From positions 1-21,671 of the forward strand of contig CALFTK010000032.1 of the NCBI GenBank assembly GCA_937916465.1: a DNA stretch of 21,671 bases. Reading direction: 5' to 3'. The notes beneath the pieces were generated by a model. The model saw only the letters and a list, made by a program, of their open reading frames with translations, searched no databases and was not told where the DNA came from. Each line of letters starts with the position of its first letter. The stretch's first letter is position 1. A program made the translations under genes and the position numbers. Positions 6,830-15,114 of the stretch are shown piece after piece. Origin of the DNA: an uncultured Bacteroidales bacterium. GTDB taxonomy: Bacteria > Bacteroidota > Bacteroidia > Bacteroidales > Bacteroidaceae.

Positions 6830-8604
6830 CCATCGGACAAACGCAGATAAAACGGGGCTTTATGCCCTGTTTTTTTGTGATATTTTGGACATTCACCTAA
6901 CATATATCTTATACAGTGACGGCTTCGCATAAGCACAGCACCTGGGGATATCTTCTTTTCAAAGGCATCTTCTATACTCTCTACAGCATGGTTCTGATAA
7001 AACTCTTTTGCCTTTGAATTATAGACATTGCCCAGATAGGTCAATGTTTTCTGAATATATGGATGGTCTTTTACAATCTCTCTTGTCTGCAACTGTTTAA
7101 AGTTATCTTTTCGAACCTTAGTAAGATTATCTATTGCATCACGTCGCAATTCTGACAGTCTTGACGATGGAATAAACCAATTATCGGACAATTCAACCTC
7201 TATGTTTGAAATAGCATAGTTAGTATTTCCCAACTTGGATATTTGATTGCATATATTGTTGTATTGTTCTGTTCGGGCAGTCTCCTTTGGAATTTCAATG
7301 GTTGCTGAACCTATATTGCCGTTTTCATCTATATATGCCAAAGAAAAACCATTATCTGTCTCTGTTAGAGTTGCAGTAACTTCCACTCTTCTGTCTGCAC
7401 TCTCTTTTAAGAGTAGTCTGTCAAAATCGGCATCATTATTTCTATACACCTCTGTACCGGGTTCTATATATGGTAACTGACCACTATCAACATAGAGATA
7501 TATTCTATTTACATCAACTCTGTTTACTCTATAACCTTGCAACTTTCCATCTTGAGTAAAGAAACATAGACCATCACCATTGTGATACTCTTTTCTACCG
7601 GTTATGGTAAGCCAGTTCCTGCCACATATTCTTATGCGCCCCATTGGTTCGCCAACCGCTTTTGGAGTATCTACAGACCAAATATCACTCTTACTCCCAT
7701 TCAGCATATAGTCTGTAAAACCACGATTAAAACTTCTGTCAGGCTGCGGGCTGAATGTATATTGAACAAATCCAGCCGAAGACTTTACAAACTCTTTCCT
7801 TCGCTTGAATACTCTGTCTAATTCCTGTCTATAAGCTGCAGTAATATTTTTTACGTATGTTATATCCTTTAATCGGCCCTCTATTTTTAATGATACTACA
7901 CCCGCATCCAACAGTTTTTCCAACTGACCTATGCGATTCATATCTTTAAGTGACAACGGATATTTCTCTTTAAGCAGAAGATTTCCGTCAGAATCTGTTA
8001 CGCTGAATGGCAAACGGCAGAACTGGGCACATTCACCTCTGTTGGCACTACGGCCAAAACAGTAGTGTGAAGCATAACATTGTCCGCTATAACTTACACA
8101 TAACGCACCATGCACAAAACATTCCAATTCTACATCGGGACAAGCATTATGAATAGCATATATCTCATCTAACGACAGTTCTCGTGCCAGTACCACTCTG
8201 GAAAAACCTGCTTTTGCAAGAAAACGTACCTTATCGGCAGTTCTGACATCTGCCTGAGTACTTGCGTGCAATGCTATTGGTGGAAGTTCCATCTGAAGTA
8301 TTGCCATATCTTGTACCAATATTGCATCTACCCCAATTCTATACAGATTCCAGATAAGCTCTTTTGCAGGTTCAAGTTCCTCCTCTTTTAGTATTGTATT
8401 TACGGTAACATAGACTCTGGCATAATATGTGTGGGCATACTCTACAAGAGTAGCAATATCTTCCACACTATTGCCGGCAGCTGCACGTGCACCAAAGCTT
8501 TCGGCACCGATGTAAACTGCATCGGCGCCGTGCTTTATAGCCTCTATTCCGCACTCCACATTCTTTGCCGGAGCCAGAAGTTCTATGGGTTTTGCCTGTA
8601 TCAC
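6772..8604 (-). CDS. U32 family protein, RlhA/TrhP-like RNA hydroxylation factor
   Basis: This 610-residue protein belongs to the family historically called U32 peptidases/collagenases. Characterised members with this layout (E. coli RlhA and TrhP) are needed for prephenate-dependent hydroxylation of a 23S rRNA cytidine or of tRNA uridine 34; others (UbiU/UbiV) bind an iron-sulfur cluster for ubiquinone synthesis. Visible are the N-terminal barrel (ELLAPAKN 8-15), the family signature ECFVHGALCVSYSGQC (161-176) and GRSANRGECAQFC (184-196), giving cysteines C169, C176, C192 and C196 as likely cluster ligands. A second region with DRSFNRGFTDYML (289-301) matches the longer RlhA-type proteins, and the C-terminus has more cysteines (HCIRYMLGECP, DFDCARCEM). 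The start at 8604 is 3 nt after the M13 gene stop. Which RNA it serves cannot be decided here; protease activity is doubtful. Confidence 0.85.
   Translation of the reverse strand: MIQAKPIELLAPAKNVECGIEAIKHGADAVYIGAESFGARAAAGNSVEDIATLVEYAHTYYARVYVTVNTILKEEELEPAKELIWNLYRIGVDAILVQDMAILQMELPPIALHASTQADVRTADKVRFLAKAGFSRVVLARELSLDEIYAIHNACPDVELECFVHGALCVSYSGQCYASHYCFGRSANRGECAQFCRLPFSVTDSDGNLLLKEKYPLSLKDMNRIGQLEKLLDAGVVSLKIEGRLKDITYVKNITAAYRQELDRVFKRRKEFVKSSAGFVQYTFSPQPDRSFNRGFTDYMLNGSKSDIWSVDTPKAVGEPMGRIRICGRNWLTITGRKEYHNGDGLCFFTQDGKLQGYRVNRVDVNRIYLYVDSGQLPYIEPGTEVYRNNDADFDRLLLKESADRRVEVTATLTETDNGFSLAYIDENGNIGSATIEIPKETARTEQYNNICNQISKLGNTNYAISNIEVELSDNWFIPSSRLSELRRDAIDNLTKVRKDNFKQLQTREIVKDHPYIQKTLTYLGNVYNSKAKEFYQNHAVESIEDAFEKKISPGAVLMRSRHCIRYMLGECPKYHKKTGHKAPFYLRLSDGQSFRVDFDCARCEMTVSI
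6852..6877 (+). terminator. Terminator of the leu operon, inside the U32 coding region
   Basis: ACGGGGC (6852-6858), a TTTAT loop, then GCCCTGT (6864-6870) form a 7-bp stem with one G-U pair, followed by an unbroken run of T (6870-6876). It starts 22 nt after the leuB stop. On the other strand the same bases encode residues near the CPKYHKK region of the U32 protein. Confidence 0.8.
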
Positions 8605-8607
8605 AAA

Positions 8608-10635
8608 TTACCAGATTTTTGCCCTTTTTTCAGGTGCTATATAGAGTGAATCACCCGGCTGTATATTGAAGGCTTCATACCACTGATCTATATGCGGAAG
8701 TGTACCGTTGACTCTCCAATATGCAAGTGAATGAGGATCACTCTTAGTCAGATTACGAATCTCTTCTTCGCGTATCTGACTTGCCCATACTGCTGAATAG
8801 GCTAAGAAGAAACGCTGTTCAGGGGTAAAGCCCAGTTTATCTTCAAGTGGAGCATCCTTTGTTGCATTCTTAAATGCCTGATAAGCCACCATCAAACCAC
8901 CATGGTCTGCTATGTTTTCACCCTGAGTAAGTTTTCCATTGGCATATAAACCCGGTAACACCTCTATTGCATCAAAGTGGTCAATTATTACCTGCACATT
9001 CTGCTTGAATTTTTCTGCATCTTCGGCTGTCCACCAATCGGTAAAATTACCATCCTTATCAAACTGACGTCCCTGATCATCAAAACCATGAGTCATTTCG
9101 TGACCTATCACCACACCTATAGCTCCGTAGTTGAAAGCATCATCGGCATTCATATCAAAGAACGGATACTGCAAGATACCTGCCGGGAAGCAGATTTCGT
9201 TTGTAGTTGGATTATAGTATGCATTAACTGTCTGCGGTGTCATAAACCACTCTGTATTGTCAACAGGTTTCTTAAATTTCTTCTCTACGTGATCAGCCCA
9301 GAAGAATTTCTGCGCTTCAACAGAGTTTTCAAAGAATGATTTATTTGGGTCAATAACCAGTTTTGAATAGTCCTGCCATTTGTCCGGATAACCTATCTTC
9401 ACATAGAATGTAGATAGTTTTTCGTGAGCCTTTGCCTTGGTTTCATCGCTCATCCAGTCTTGTGCATCAATTCTTTCCCCTAAAGCGACCTGTAAATTTG
9501 CCACAAGTTTCTCCATTCTCTCTTTTGCTGCAGGTGGGAAATGTTTTGCCACATAAAGTTGACCAATAGCTTCACCCATCCAACCACTTACAGTGCTTGT
9601 AGCACGTTTCCACAATGGTTTCTGTTCCAGTTGACCGCTCATTACGCGACCATAAAAATCAAAATTAGCTTCGTCTATTTCTGTAGTTAATGACGATGCG
9701 TTGGCATCTATAAGCTGCCATAGCATTAGGTTCTTCAGATCTTCCACTGAAGCATCAGCAAGTATTGCCTCAACTTCGTGCAGAGGTTCCGGCTGATTCA
9801 TATCAACCTCTTCAACACCCTCCATACCTAATGTTGTAAACAGCATATCCCAATCAATACCTTTAAACTCTTTCTTGAGTTCTGCGTATGTCATCTTATG
9901 ATAGTTTGCCGCCGGATCACGCAACTGAACATTGTTGTAAGATTTTTCTGCAATTCGTGTCTCTATACGCATTACAGATTCCATCTTCTTTTGCGCTTCA
10001 GCTTCTGAATATCCGAATAGAGTAAACATTCTTACCACATGTTTCTTGAAGGCCTCGCGTATCTTCACTGTTGCCTCATCTTCGTCAAGATAGTACTCTT
10101 TTTCACCTAATGAAAGGCCGCCCTGACCTATTGAAACAATATTCATTTTACTGTCCATCATATCGGCACCGATACCTATACCGAACAGGCCACCTACTCC
10201 ATAGAAGTCCATAGCTGTCATCTCTTTGAAGATTTCAGAACGGCTATCAATGGCTTCAATTCTTGCTATCAATGGTTTCAATGGTTCTATACCCTCTGCA
10301 TTCCTTTTTGCAGTATCCAATACCATATTGTACAAATCGGCTATCTTCTGGGCATTGGTACCATACTCATTGTCGGCAGTAGCTATACTGTCAATAAGTT
10401 CCTTTAACTGTTCACGTGTATCTTCTGCCAATTTATCAAAGCTGCCAAATCTTGAATATTCCGCTGTTATTGGATTATTTTCCATCCAGCCACCATTGGC
10501 AAACTGATAAAAGTTATCGCCAGGTCTTGCACTCTTGTCAAGATTTTCAAGTTTTATTCCTGCATCCATCTTTTTGTTTGTACAAGCAGTTATTGACACA
10601 GTCAATGCTGCAATAATAAATAAATACTTCTTCAT
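8608..10635 (-). CDS. M13 family zinc metallopeptidase lipoprotein (neprilysin/PepO-like)
   Basis: This 675-residue protein is a cell-envelope endopeptidase of the M13 family, which cuts oligopeptides. The zinc site HEMTH (512-516) and third ligand in ENIADHGG (573-580, E573, with D577) are intact, and NAYYNP (471-476) is the family's substrate-backbone motif. The N-terminal M13 domain spans about 30-400. The chosen start (10635) gives MKKYLFIIAALTVSITAC, a lipoprotein signal with lipobox ITAC and lipidated C18. An in-frame ATG 33 nt upstream would put a charged stretch before the signal and lie inside the intergenic gap to the ABC-F gene, so it was not used. Residues after the Cys (TNKKMD) lack the acidic stretch linked to surface export in Bacteroides, so a periplasm-facing position is more likely. 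It sits 16 nt after the ABC-F gene and 3 nt before the U32 gene. Confidence 0.93.
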   Translation of the reverse strand: MKKYLFIIAALTVSITACTNKKMDAGIKLENLDKSARPGDNFYQFANGGWMENNPITAEYSRFGSFDKLAEDTREQLKELIDSIATADNEYGTNAQKIADLYNMVLDTAKRNAEGIEPLKPLIARIEAIDSRSEIFKEMTAMDFYGVGGLFGIGIGADMMDSKMNIVSIGQGGLSLGEKEYYLDEDEATVKIREAFKKHVVRMFTLFGYSEAEAQKKMESVMRIETRIAEKSYNNVQLRDPAANYHKMTYAELKKEFKGIDWDMLFTTLGMEGVEEVDMNQPEPLHEVEAILADASVEDLKNLMLWQLIDANASSLTTEIDEANFDFYGRVMSGQLEQKPLWKRATSTVSGWMGEAIGQLYVAKHFPPAAKERMEKLVANLQVALGERIDAQDWMSDETKAKAHEKLSTFYVKIGYPDKWQDYSKLVIDPNKSFFENSVEAQKFFWADHVEKKFKKPVDNTEWFMTPQTVNAYYNPTTNEICFPAGILQYPFFDMNADDAFNYGAIGVVIGHEMTHGFDDQGRQFDKDGNFTDWWTAEDAEKFKQNVQVIIDHFDAIEVLPGLYANGKLTQGENIADHGGLMVAYQAFKNATKDAPLEDKLGFTPEQRFFLAYSAVWASQIREEEIRNLTKSDPHSLAYWRVNGTLPHIDQWYEAFNIQPGDSLYIAPEKRAKIW

Positions 10636-10651
10636 ATTACATAAATTTTGT

Positions 10652-12571
10652 CTAACTCTCACTTTCAAGCATAGCCTCTTCCCATTTCAATTCGGCCTGC
10701 TGCAATTCGGATTTTAATTTTCCGTAGGATTCAAACATAGCCTGATTCTGTGCTCCTGAAGGTGTAGAAAGCCACTCTTCCATCTCTTTTATAGATGCCG
10801 ATATCCTATCTACTTCCGCTTCGCACTCTTTTATTCGTTTTTCTAACTTTCTTTTTCTCTTCTCTAACTCTTTTTGTGCCAGATAATCGCCCTTACCCTC
10901 ACTTGCCTTATTCTCTTTTACGGGTTGGTCTGCTCCACGCATCTGACCTATATCGGCCAAAGAGTCTAAGTTTTTCTTGCGGAGAAAATCATATATACCA
11001 CCAATATGCTCGCGTACTTTTCCGTCGGCAAATTCATACACTTTATCTACCAGCCCATCTAAGAATTCTCTGTCATGACTTACCACTATTACAGTTCCAT
11101 CAAAAGCTTGAATAGCCTCTTTAAGAACATCTTTCGATGCCATATCCAAATGGTTTGTCGGTTCGTCAAGAATTAACAGATTAACAGGAGTCAGCAACAA
11201 TCTTATCATTGCCAGGCGACTACGTTCACCACCGGAAAGGACCTTCACTTTTTTCTGGTTTTCTTCTCCACCAAACATAAAAGCGCCCAATATATCATTT
11301 ATACGGGTTCTTATAGGACCGGTTGCAACATGGTCTATTGTATCATAAACAGTCAGTTCATCTTCAAGTAACTGTGCCTGATTCTGGGCATAGTAACCAA
11401 TCTGTACATTGTGGCCTATTGTCAAAGTGCCATCGTATGGTATTTGGCTCATTATACACTTTACAAGTGTTGTCTTACCTTCACCATTCCTACCTACAAA
11501 TGCAACTTTTTCACCGCGTTTTATAGTAAGATCCACACCGCTGAACACAACATGTGCATCGTACGATTTTGCAACGTTTTCACATATTACCGGATAATTA
11601 CCACTACGTATTGCAGGTGGAAATTTCAGATGCATAGCTTTATTATCTACTGCATCTATCTCTATAGGGACAATCTTTTCAAGCGCTTTAATTCTGCTTT
11701 GTACCTGAACAGCCTTAGTAGGTTTATAGCGGAAACGCTCTATGAATTCCTTTGCATCGGCTATCTCCTTTTGCTGATTTTCGTATGCGCGCAACTGCTG
11801 TTCACGACGCTCCTTACGAAGCACTACAAATTCGTCGTATTTAACCTTGTAGTCATAAATTTTACCACAAGATATTTCAATAGTCCTATTGGTTACATGA
11901 CCAATAAAAGCCCTATCGTGACTAACCAGTATAACAGCCCCGCTACGTTTGGCAAGAAAGTCTTCCAACCATTGGATACTCTCTATATCCAAGTGGTTTG
12001 TAGGTTCGTCAAGCAATAGAAGCGATGGGGCTCGCAACAGCAACTTAGCCAGTTCTATACGCATTCTCCAACCGCCACTGAATTCACTGGTTGGTCTATC
12101 AAAATCGGTGCGTCTGAAGCCCAATCCCAAAAGTGTCTGTTCAAGTTGCGCCTGATAATTACCACCCCCCATCATCTGATAGCGCTCACTTTCACGGGTA
12201 AAATGGTCTATCAGTGCCTGATACTCTTCACTTTCGTAGTCGGTACGCTCTACAAGTTGGTTATTGAGGTTCTCAATAAGAGCCTGCTGTTTGTGTATCT
12301 CTTCAAATGCTTTCTGCGTCTCTTCTCGAACGGTAGTTGAATCGGTAAGTTTCATAACCTGAGGCAGATAGCCAATAGTCATATCATTCGATACAGATAC
12401 TGTACCCGATGTTGGTTGCTGCAAACCCGCTATAATTTTAAGCATAGTGGATTTGCCTGCACCATTTTTACCTACTAAAGCTATTCTATCTTTATCGCCA
12501 ACCACATAACTAACGCTATCGAACAATGGTTTGGCCCCGAATTCTACTTTAAGATTCTCAACAGAGAGCAT
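10652..12571 (-). CDS. ABC-F family ATPase (Uup/YheS-like)
   Basis: A soluble 639-residue protein with two ABC cassettes and no membrane segment. Cassette 1: Walker A GKNGAGKST (34-42), signature SGGWRMR (165-171), Walker B LLLLDEPTNHLD (184-195). Cassette 2: GRNGEGKTT (360-368), LSGGERSR (445-452), LLILDEPTNHLD (465-476). Both catalytic glutamates and the switch histidines (SHDR 217-220, SHDRE 498-502) are present. The inter-cassette linker (about 236-320) is the P-site tRNA-interaction region of ABC-F proteins. A Lys/Glu-rich coiled coil (about 562-638) ends the protein, as in Uup. ABC-F members act on ribosomes in translation or antibiotic protection; this one looks like a housekeeping form, with no sign of a resistance subtype. 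It is second in a four-gene cluster, 10 nt after the nucleotidyltransferase gene. Confidence 0.92.
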   Translation of the reverse strand: MLSVENLKVEFGAKPLFDSVSYVVGDKDRIALVGKNGAGKSTMLKIIAGLQQPTSGTVSVSNDMTIGYLPQVMKLTDSTTVREETQKAFEEIHKQQALIENLNNQLVERTDYESEEYQALIDHFTRESERYQMMGGGNYQAQLEQTLLGLGFRRTDFDRPTSEFSGGWRMRIELAKLLLRAPSLLLLDEPTNHLDIESIQWLEDFLAKRSGAVILVSHDRAFIGHVTNRTIEISCGKIYDYKVKYDEFVVLRKERREQQLRAYENQQKEIADAKEFIERFRYKPTKAVQVQSRIKALEKIVPIEIDAVDNKAMHLKFPPAIRSGNYPVICENVAKSYDAHVVFSGVDLTIKRGEKVAFVGRNGEGKTTLVKCIMSQIPYDGTLTIGHNVQIGYYAQNQAQLLEDELTVYDTIDHVATGPIRTRINDILGAFMFGGEENQKKVKVLSGGERSRLAMIRLLLTPVNLLILDEPTNHLDMASKDVLKEAIQAFDGTVIVVSHDREFLDGLVDKVYEFADGKVREHIGGIYDFLRKKNLDSLADIGQMRGADQPVKENKASEGKGDYLAQKELEKRKRKLEKRIKECEAEVDRISASIKEMEEWLSTPSGAQNQAMFESYGKLKSELQQAELKWEEAMLESES

Positions 12572-12581
12572 TTCTATCTAA

Positions 12582-13490
12582 TTAAGAAAAAAGTTTTGAA
12601 GGATATGTTCCTTCGTTTACCAGTTCCTGAATCTTAGCCACTACGTCAGGACGATCGGCTGCGTATGTTACACCAAACCATTTTGATGTTGTATCCAACA
12701 CCTGAACAGTTGCAGTTCCGTTTGTAATAAGTTCATTCACCATCAGAGGTATGTAATACTCTGATTTAGGCTTCTCAATATTCTCTTTCAGGAACTCTTT
12801 GAAATACTCTTCAGAATATTCAAAGTAATCGGGTGTAAATCCCCACACATTCATAGAAACAGGAGTATTATCAGGAATCAACACCCAATCTTCTCCATCC
12901 TTATAACATACATCACCGCTTTCTCTACGTACTATCTCTGTACGTTCAACTACGGTAACCAATTTTTCTTCGGCATTAACTTCACATACGCCTCTGGAAA
13001 CCTTTCCGTTTTCACTCAAAGTGTTAGCAACGCGGAATCCCACCATAGAATAGGTATTCTTTGCTCCTTCCGGTAAATCAGAGAGGAACTTACCCATAAC
13101 TGCAAATGCATCTTTGCCATAGAAATCGTCTGCATTGATTACACAAAACGGTTCATTAACCACATCTTTTGCCATAAGTACTGCATGGTTTGTACCCCAT
13201 GGTTTTGTTCTCTCTTCCGGACAAGTAAAGCCTTCCGGCAGATTGTCTATACTCTGGAATACCACTTCTGTTGGTATATGTCCCTGATATTTGCTAAGCA
13301 CAAGATTTCTGAAATCTTCCTCAAAATCTTTTCTTATAACAAAGACCACCTTTCCAAAGCCACCTCTAATGGCATCGAAAACAGAATAATCCATTATAGT
13401 TTCACCACTTGGGCCTAAAGTGTCAAGCTGTTTTAAGCCTCCATAGCGACTACCCATTCCGGCAGCCAAAACAACGAGTGTAGGTTTCAT
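12582..13490 (-). CDS. Sugar-1-phosphate-type nucleotidyltransferase
   Basis: This 302-residue protein has the nucleotidyltransferase (NTP_transferase) Rossmann-like fold. LAAGMGSRYGGLKQ (8-21) is the nucleotide-binding signature, close to LAAGxGTRM..PK of GlmU/GalU-type enzymes, and NADDFYG (119-125) supplies metal-binding aspartates. No left-handed beta-helix acyltransferase domain follows, so it is not GlmU. Homologues in Bacteroidales are usually annotated only as nucleotidyltransferase; the sugar or alcohol phosphate it activates is unknown. It is the first gene of the minus-strand cluster with ABC-F, M13 and U32 genes, and has its own promoter at 13519-13549, shared back to back with the cyclophilin gene. 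Confidence 0.8.
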   Translation of the reverse strand: MKPTLVVLAAGMGSRYGGLKQLDTLGPSGETIMDYSVFDAIRGGFGKVVFVIRKDFEEDFRNLVLSKYQGHIPTEVVFQSIDNLPEGFTCPEERTKPWGTNHAVLMAKDVVNEPFCVINADDFYGKDAFAVMGKFLSDLPEGAKNTYSMVGFRVANTLSENGKVSRGVCEVNAEEKLVTVVERTEIVRRESGDVCYKDGEDWVLIPDNTPVSMNVWGFTPDYFEYSEEYFKEFLKENIEKPKSEYYIPLMVNELITNGTATVQVLDTTSKWFGVTYAADRPDVVAKIQELVNEGTYPSKLFS

Positions 13491-13512
13491 TATATATTTA
13501 TGTTTATGTAAT

Positions 13513-13543
13513 TTTGTGCAAAGTTACATTTTTCATAACTTTG
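13513..13543 (+). promoter_or_regulatory. Promoter of the cyclophilin-like lipoprotein gene
   Basis: TTTG (13513-13516), a 19-bp spacer and TAACTTTG (13536-13543) form a perfect Bacteroidota promoter ending 22 bp before the ATG at 13566. Its -7 box and that of the opposing promoter form an inverted repeat CAAAGTTA-N9-TAACTTTG. Confidence 0.7.
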
Positions 13544-13549
13544 TTTCAA
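13519..13549 (-). promoter_or_regulatory. Promoter of the nucleotidyltransferase cluster
   Basis: On the minus strand TTG (13549-13547), a 20-bp spacer and TAACTTTG (13526-13519) form a full Bacteroidota promoter. The -7 box is 28 bp before the ATG at 13490. It interlocks with the plus-strand promoter at 13513-13543. Confidence 0.7.
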
Positions 13550-13565
13550 TTAAAAATCACTTAAT

Positions 13566-14456
13566 ATGAAAAGGTTTTTTACAGGTTTATCAATGTTTAT
13601 GTTTTTTACTCTGCTTATAGGTTGCCAAAGCAAGAGTAAAACAGGTGTTGTAGATGAGATTGATGCAGATACTGTAATAGTTGATGCAGACCAGTATGTA
13701 TTGTTTGAAACATCAAAAGGCAGTTTCACAATAAAGTTGTATAGAGAGACACCTCTACACCGTCACAATATGGTGAAACAGGTCCGTAAAGGTATTTATG
13801 ACGACCAGCTGTTTTTTGGTGTGCAAAAAAACTATAAAGTTCAAGCAGGCGATCCTAAATCGAGAGGAGCCAAACCGGGAACTGTACTTGGAGTGGATGA
13901 AGAAAACGACACCATAATGTCAGAAATTCAGCCAACAAAGTTTTATCACAAACGCGGCGCAGTAGGTCAGGCAAGTTTAAGACAGTTTAATTTTTCAACA
14001 AGTCAACAGTTTTACATCATTACCGGTACAAAAAGTAATGATAAAACTTTAGCCAACCAGGAAGAGAAAATCAACAAACGTTACTACAAAGCTGTAAAAG
14101 ATTCTCTTACACAACCTTATGCAAAAGAAATTATGGAGTACCGTGAAAAGAAATATAACAACAAGATAAGCGTACTCAATGACAAGCTAAATAAGGAGAC
14201 CGATAAAATTATGGCCACACGTCCGGTCTTCAAATACTCTGCAAAACAGATAGAAACCTACAAGACTGTAGGTGGTGCTCCTACTTTAGATGGTTTCTAC
14301 ACGGTTTTTGGCGAAGTTATAGAAGGCATAGAAGTAGTTGAAGCCATTACACAGATGCACACGGATAAGAACTATCGTCCAAGTCCCGACGTAAAGATTA
14401 TTAAAGCTACACTTATAGACAACCCTCAGGCAGCAACTGCTGAGCCTGTGCAGTAA
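13566..14456 (+). CDS. Cyclophilin-type peptidyl-prolyl isomerase lipoprotein, catalytic site degenerate
   Basis: A 296-residue lipoprotein: MKRFFTGLSMFMFFTLLIGC is the signal, with lipobox LIGC and lipidated C20. The cyclophilin domain spans about 43-285 (YVLFETSKGSFTIKLY 44-59, QAGDP 93-97, SQQFYIITG 146-154, LDGFYTVFGEVIEG 241-254). With human CypA as ruler (offset 30), Q63 is kept as Q93 but the catalytic R55 is replaced by G85: FHR has become FFG (83-85). W121 and H126 positions are T240 and Y245. A charged insert of about 80 residues (156-236), probably helical, interrupts the fold before LDG. It may be an envelope chaperone or binding protein with weak isomerase activity. It is alone on the plus strand between two minus-strand clusters; its last 44 nt overlap the convergent pseudouridine synthase gene. 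Confidence 0.85.
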   Translation: MKRFFTGLSMFMFFTLLIGCQSKSKTGVVDEIDADTVIVDADQYVLFETSKGSFTIKLYRETPLHRHNMVKQVRKGIYDDQLFFGVQKNYKVQAGDPKSRGAKPGTVLGVDEENDTIMSEIQPTKFYHKRGAVGQASLRQFNFSTSQQFYIITGTKSNDKTLANQEEKINKRYYKAVKDSLTQPYAKEIMEYREKKYNNKISVLNDKLNKETDKIMATRPVFKYSAKQIETYKTVGGAPTLDGFYTVFGEVIEGIEVVEAITQMHTDKNYRPSPDVKIIKATLIDNPQAATAEPVQ

Positions 14457-15114
14457 AGCTACTCCAAAGCGCATCATTAGGCAATGGGGCGCTTACACAT
14501 ATAGTATTGTGTGACACAGGATGTTCAAATTTTATATAATATGCGTGCAGGGAGATTCCACCATCAGGGTTAGATCGCTCTGCACCATATTTTAAATCGC
14601 CCTTTATAGGCATACCCATCTTTGAAAGTTGACAACGAATCTGGTGGTGACGTCCGGTCATAAGCTCTATTTCCAGCAAATTGTAGTTTGTAGAACTTCC
14701 AACCAGACGATATTTCAGAACAGACTTTTTACTACCGGCAACCTCTTTGTTATATGCAAAAGAACGATTTTTCTGCTCATTGCGGACAAGATAATGCACC
14801 AATTCCGATTCTATTTCAGATGGCCTGTTTTTTACTATAGCCAGATACCTCTTATCCACTTTTCCCAAACGGAACATATCATTCAGTCTGGAAAGAGCTT
14901 TGCTTGTCTTTGCAAAAACAACCACACCGCTTACCGGACGGTCAAGCCTATGGGCAACGCCTACAAAGACATTGCCCGGCTTATTGTATTTTTCCTTCAA
15001 ATAAGCTGCAACCATATCAGACAGGGGAATATCACCTGTCTTATCGCCCTGCACAATTTCGGACGAACTCTTCGATACTATTATTATATGATTATCTTCG
15101 TAAAGGACCTTCAT
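14413..15114 (-). CDS. RluA family RNA pseudouridine synthase
   Basis: This 233-residue cytoplasmic enzyme converts uridine to pseudouridine in rRNA or tRNA. The RluA-family motif HRLDRPVSGVVVFAKT (55-70) holds the catalytic D58, and TGRHHQIR (about 153-160) and the end of the fold are present. There is no N-terminal S4 domain, so it is a short RluA/TruC-like form; the target uridine cannot be told from sequence. Its ATG shares a base with the fabG stop (TAATG, 15116-15112 on the minus strand), suggesting translational coupling. The 3' end overlaps the convergent cyclophilin gene by 44 nt. Confidence 0.9.
   Translation of the reverse strand: MKVLYEDNHIIIVSKSSSEIVQGDKTGDIPLSDMVAAYLKEKYNKPGNVFVGVAHRLDRPVSGVVVFAKTSKALSRLNDMFRLGKVDKRYLAIVKNRPSEIESELVHYLVRNEQKNRSFAYNKEVAGSKKSVLKYRLVGSSTNYNLLEIELMTGRHHQIRCQLSKMGMPIKGDLKYGAERSNPDGGISLHAYYIKFEHPVSHNTICVSAPLPNDALWSSFTAQAQQLLPEGCL

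Noticed and set aside
6772..8604. Annotation of the U32 protein as a collagenase or protease
   Set aside because: The family name is historical; characterised relatives with the same cysteine motifs modify RNA or bind iron-sulfur clusters, and no protease active site can be pointed to.
11411..12019. Long open frame (202 codons) on the plus strand opposite the ABC-F gene
   Set aside because: It is antisense to conserved ABC-F coding sequence, has biased Tyr/Cys/Phe-rich composition and no family resemblance; a shadow frame.
10652..12571. ABC-F gene as an antibiotic resistance determinant
   Set aside because: It has the C-terminal coiled coil and general sequence of housekeeping Uup/YheS-like forms and sits in a core-gene cluster without mobility signs.
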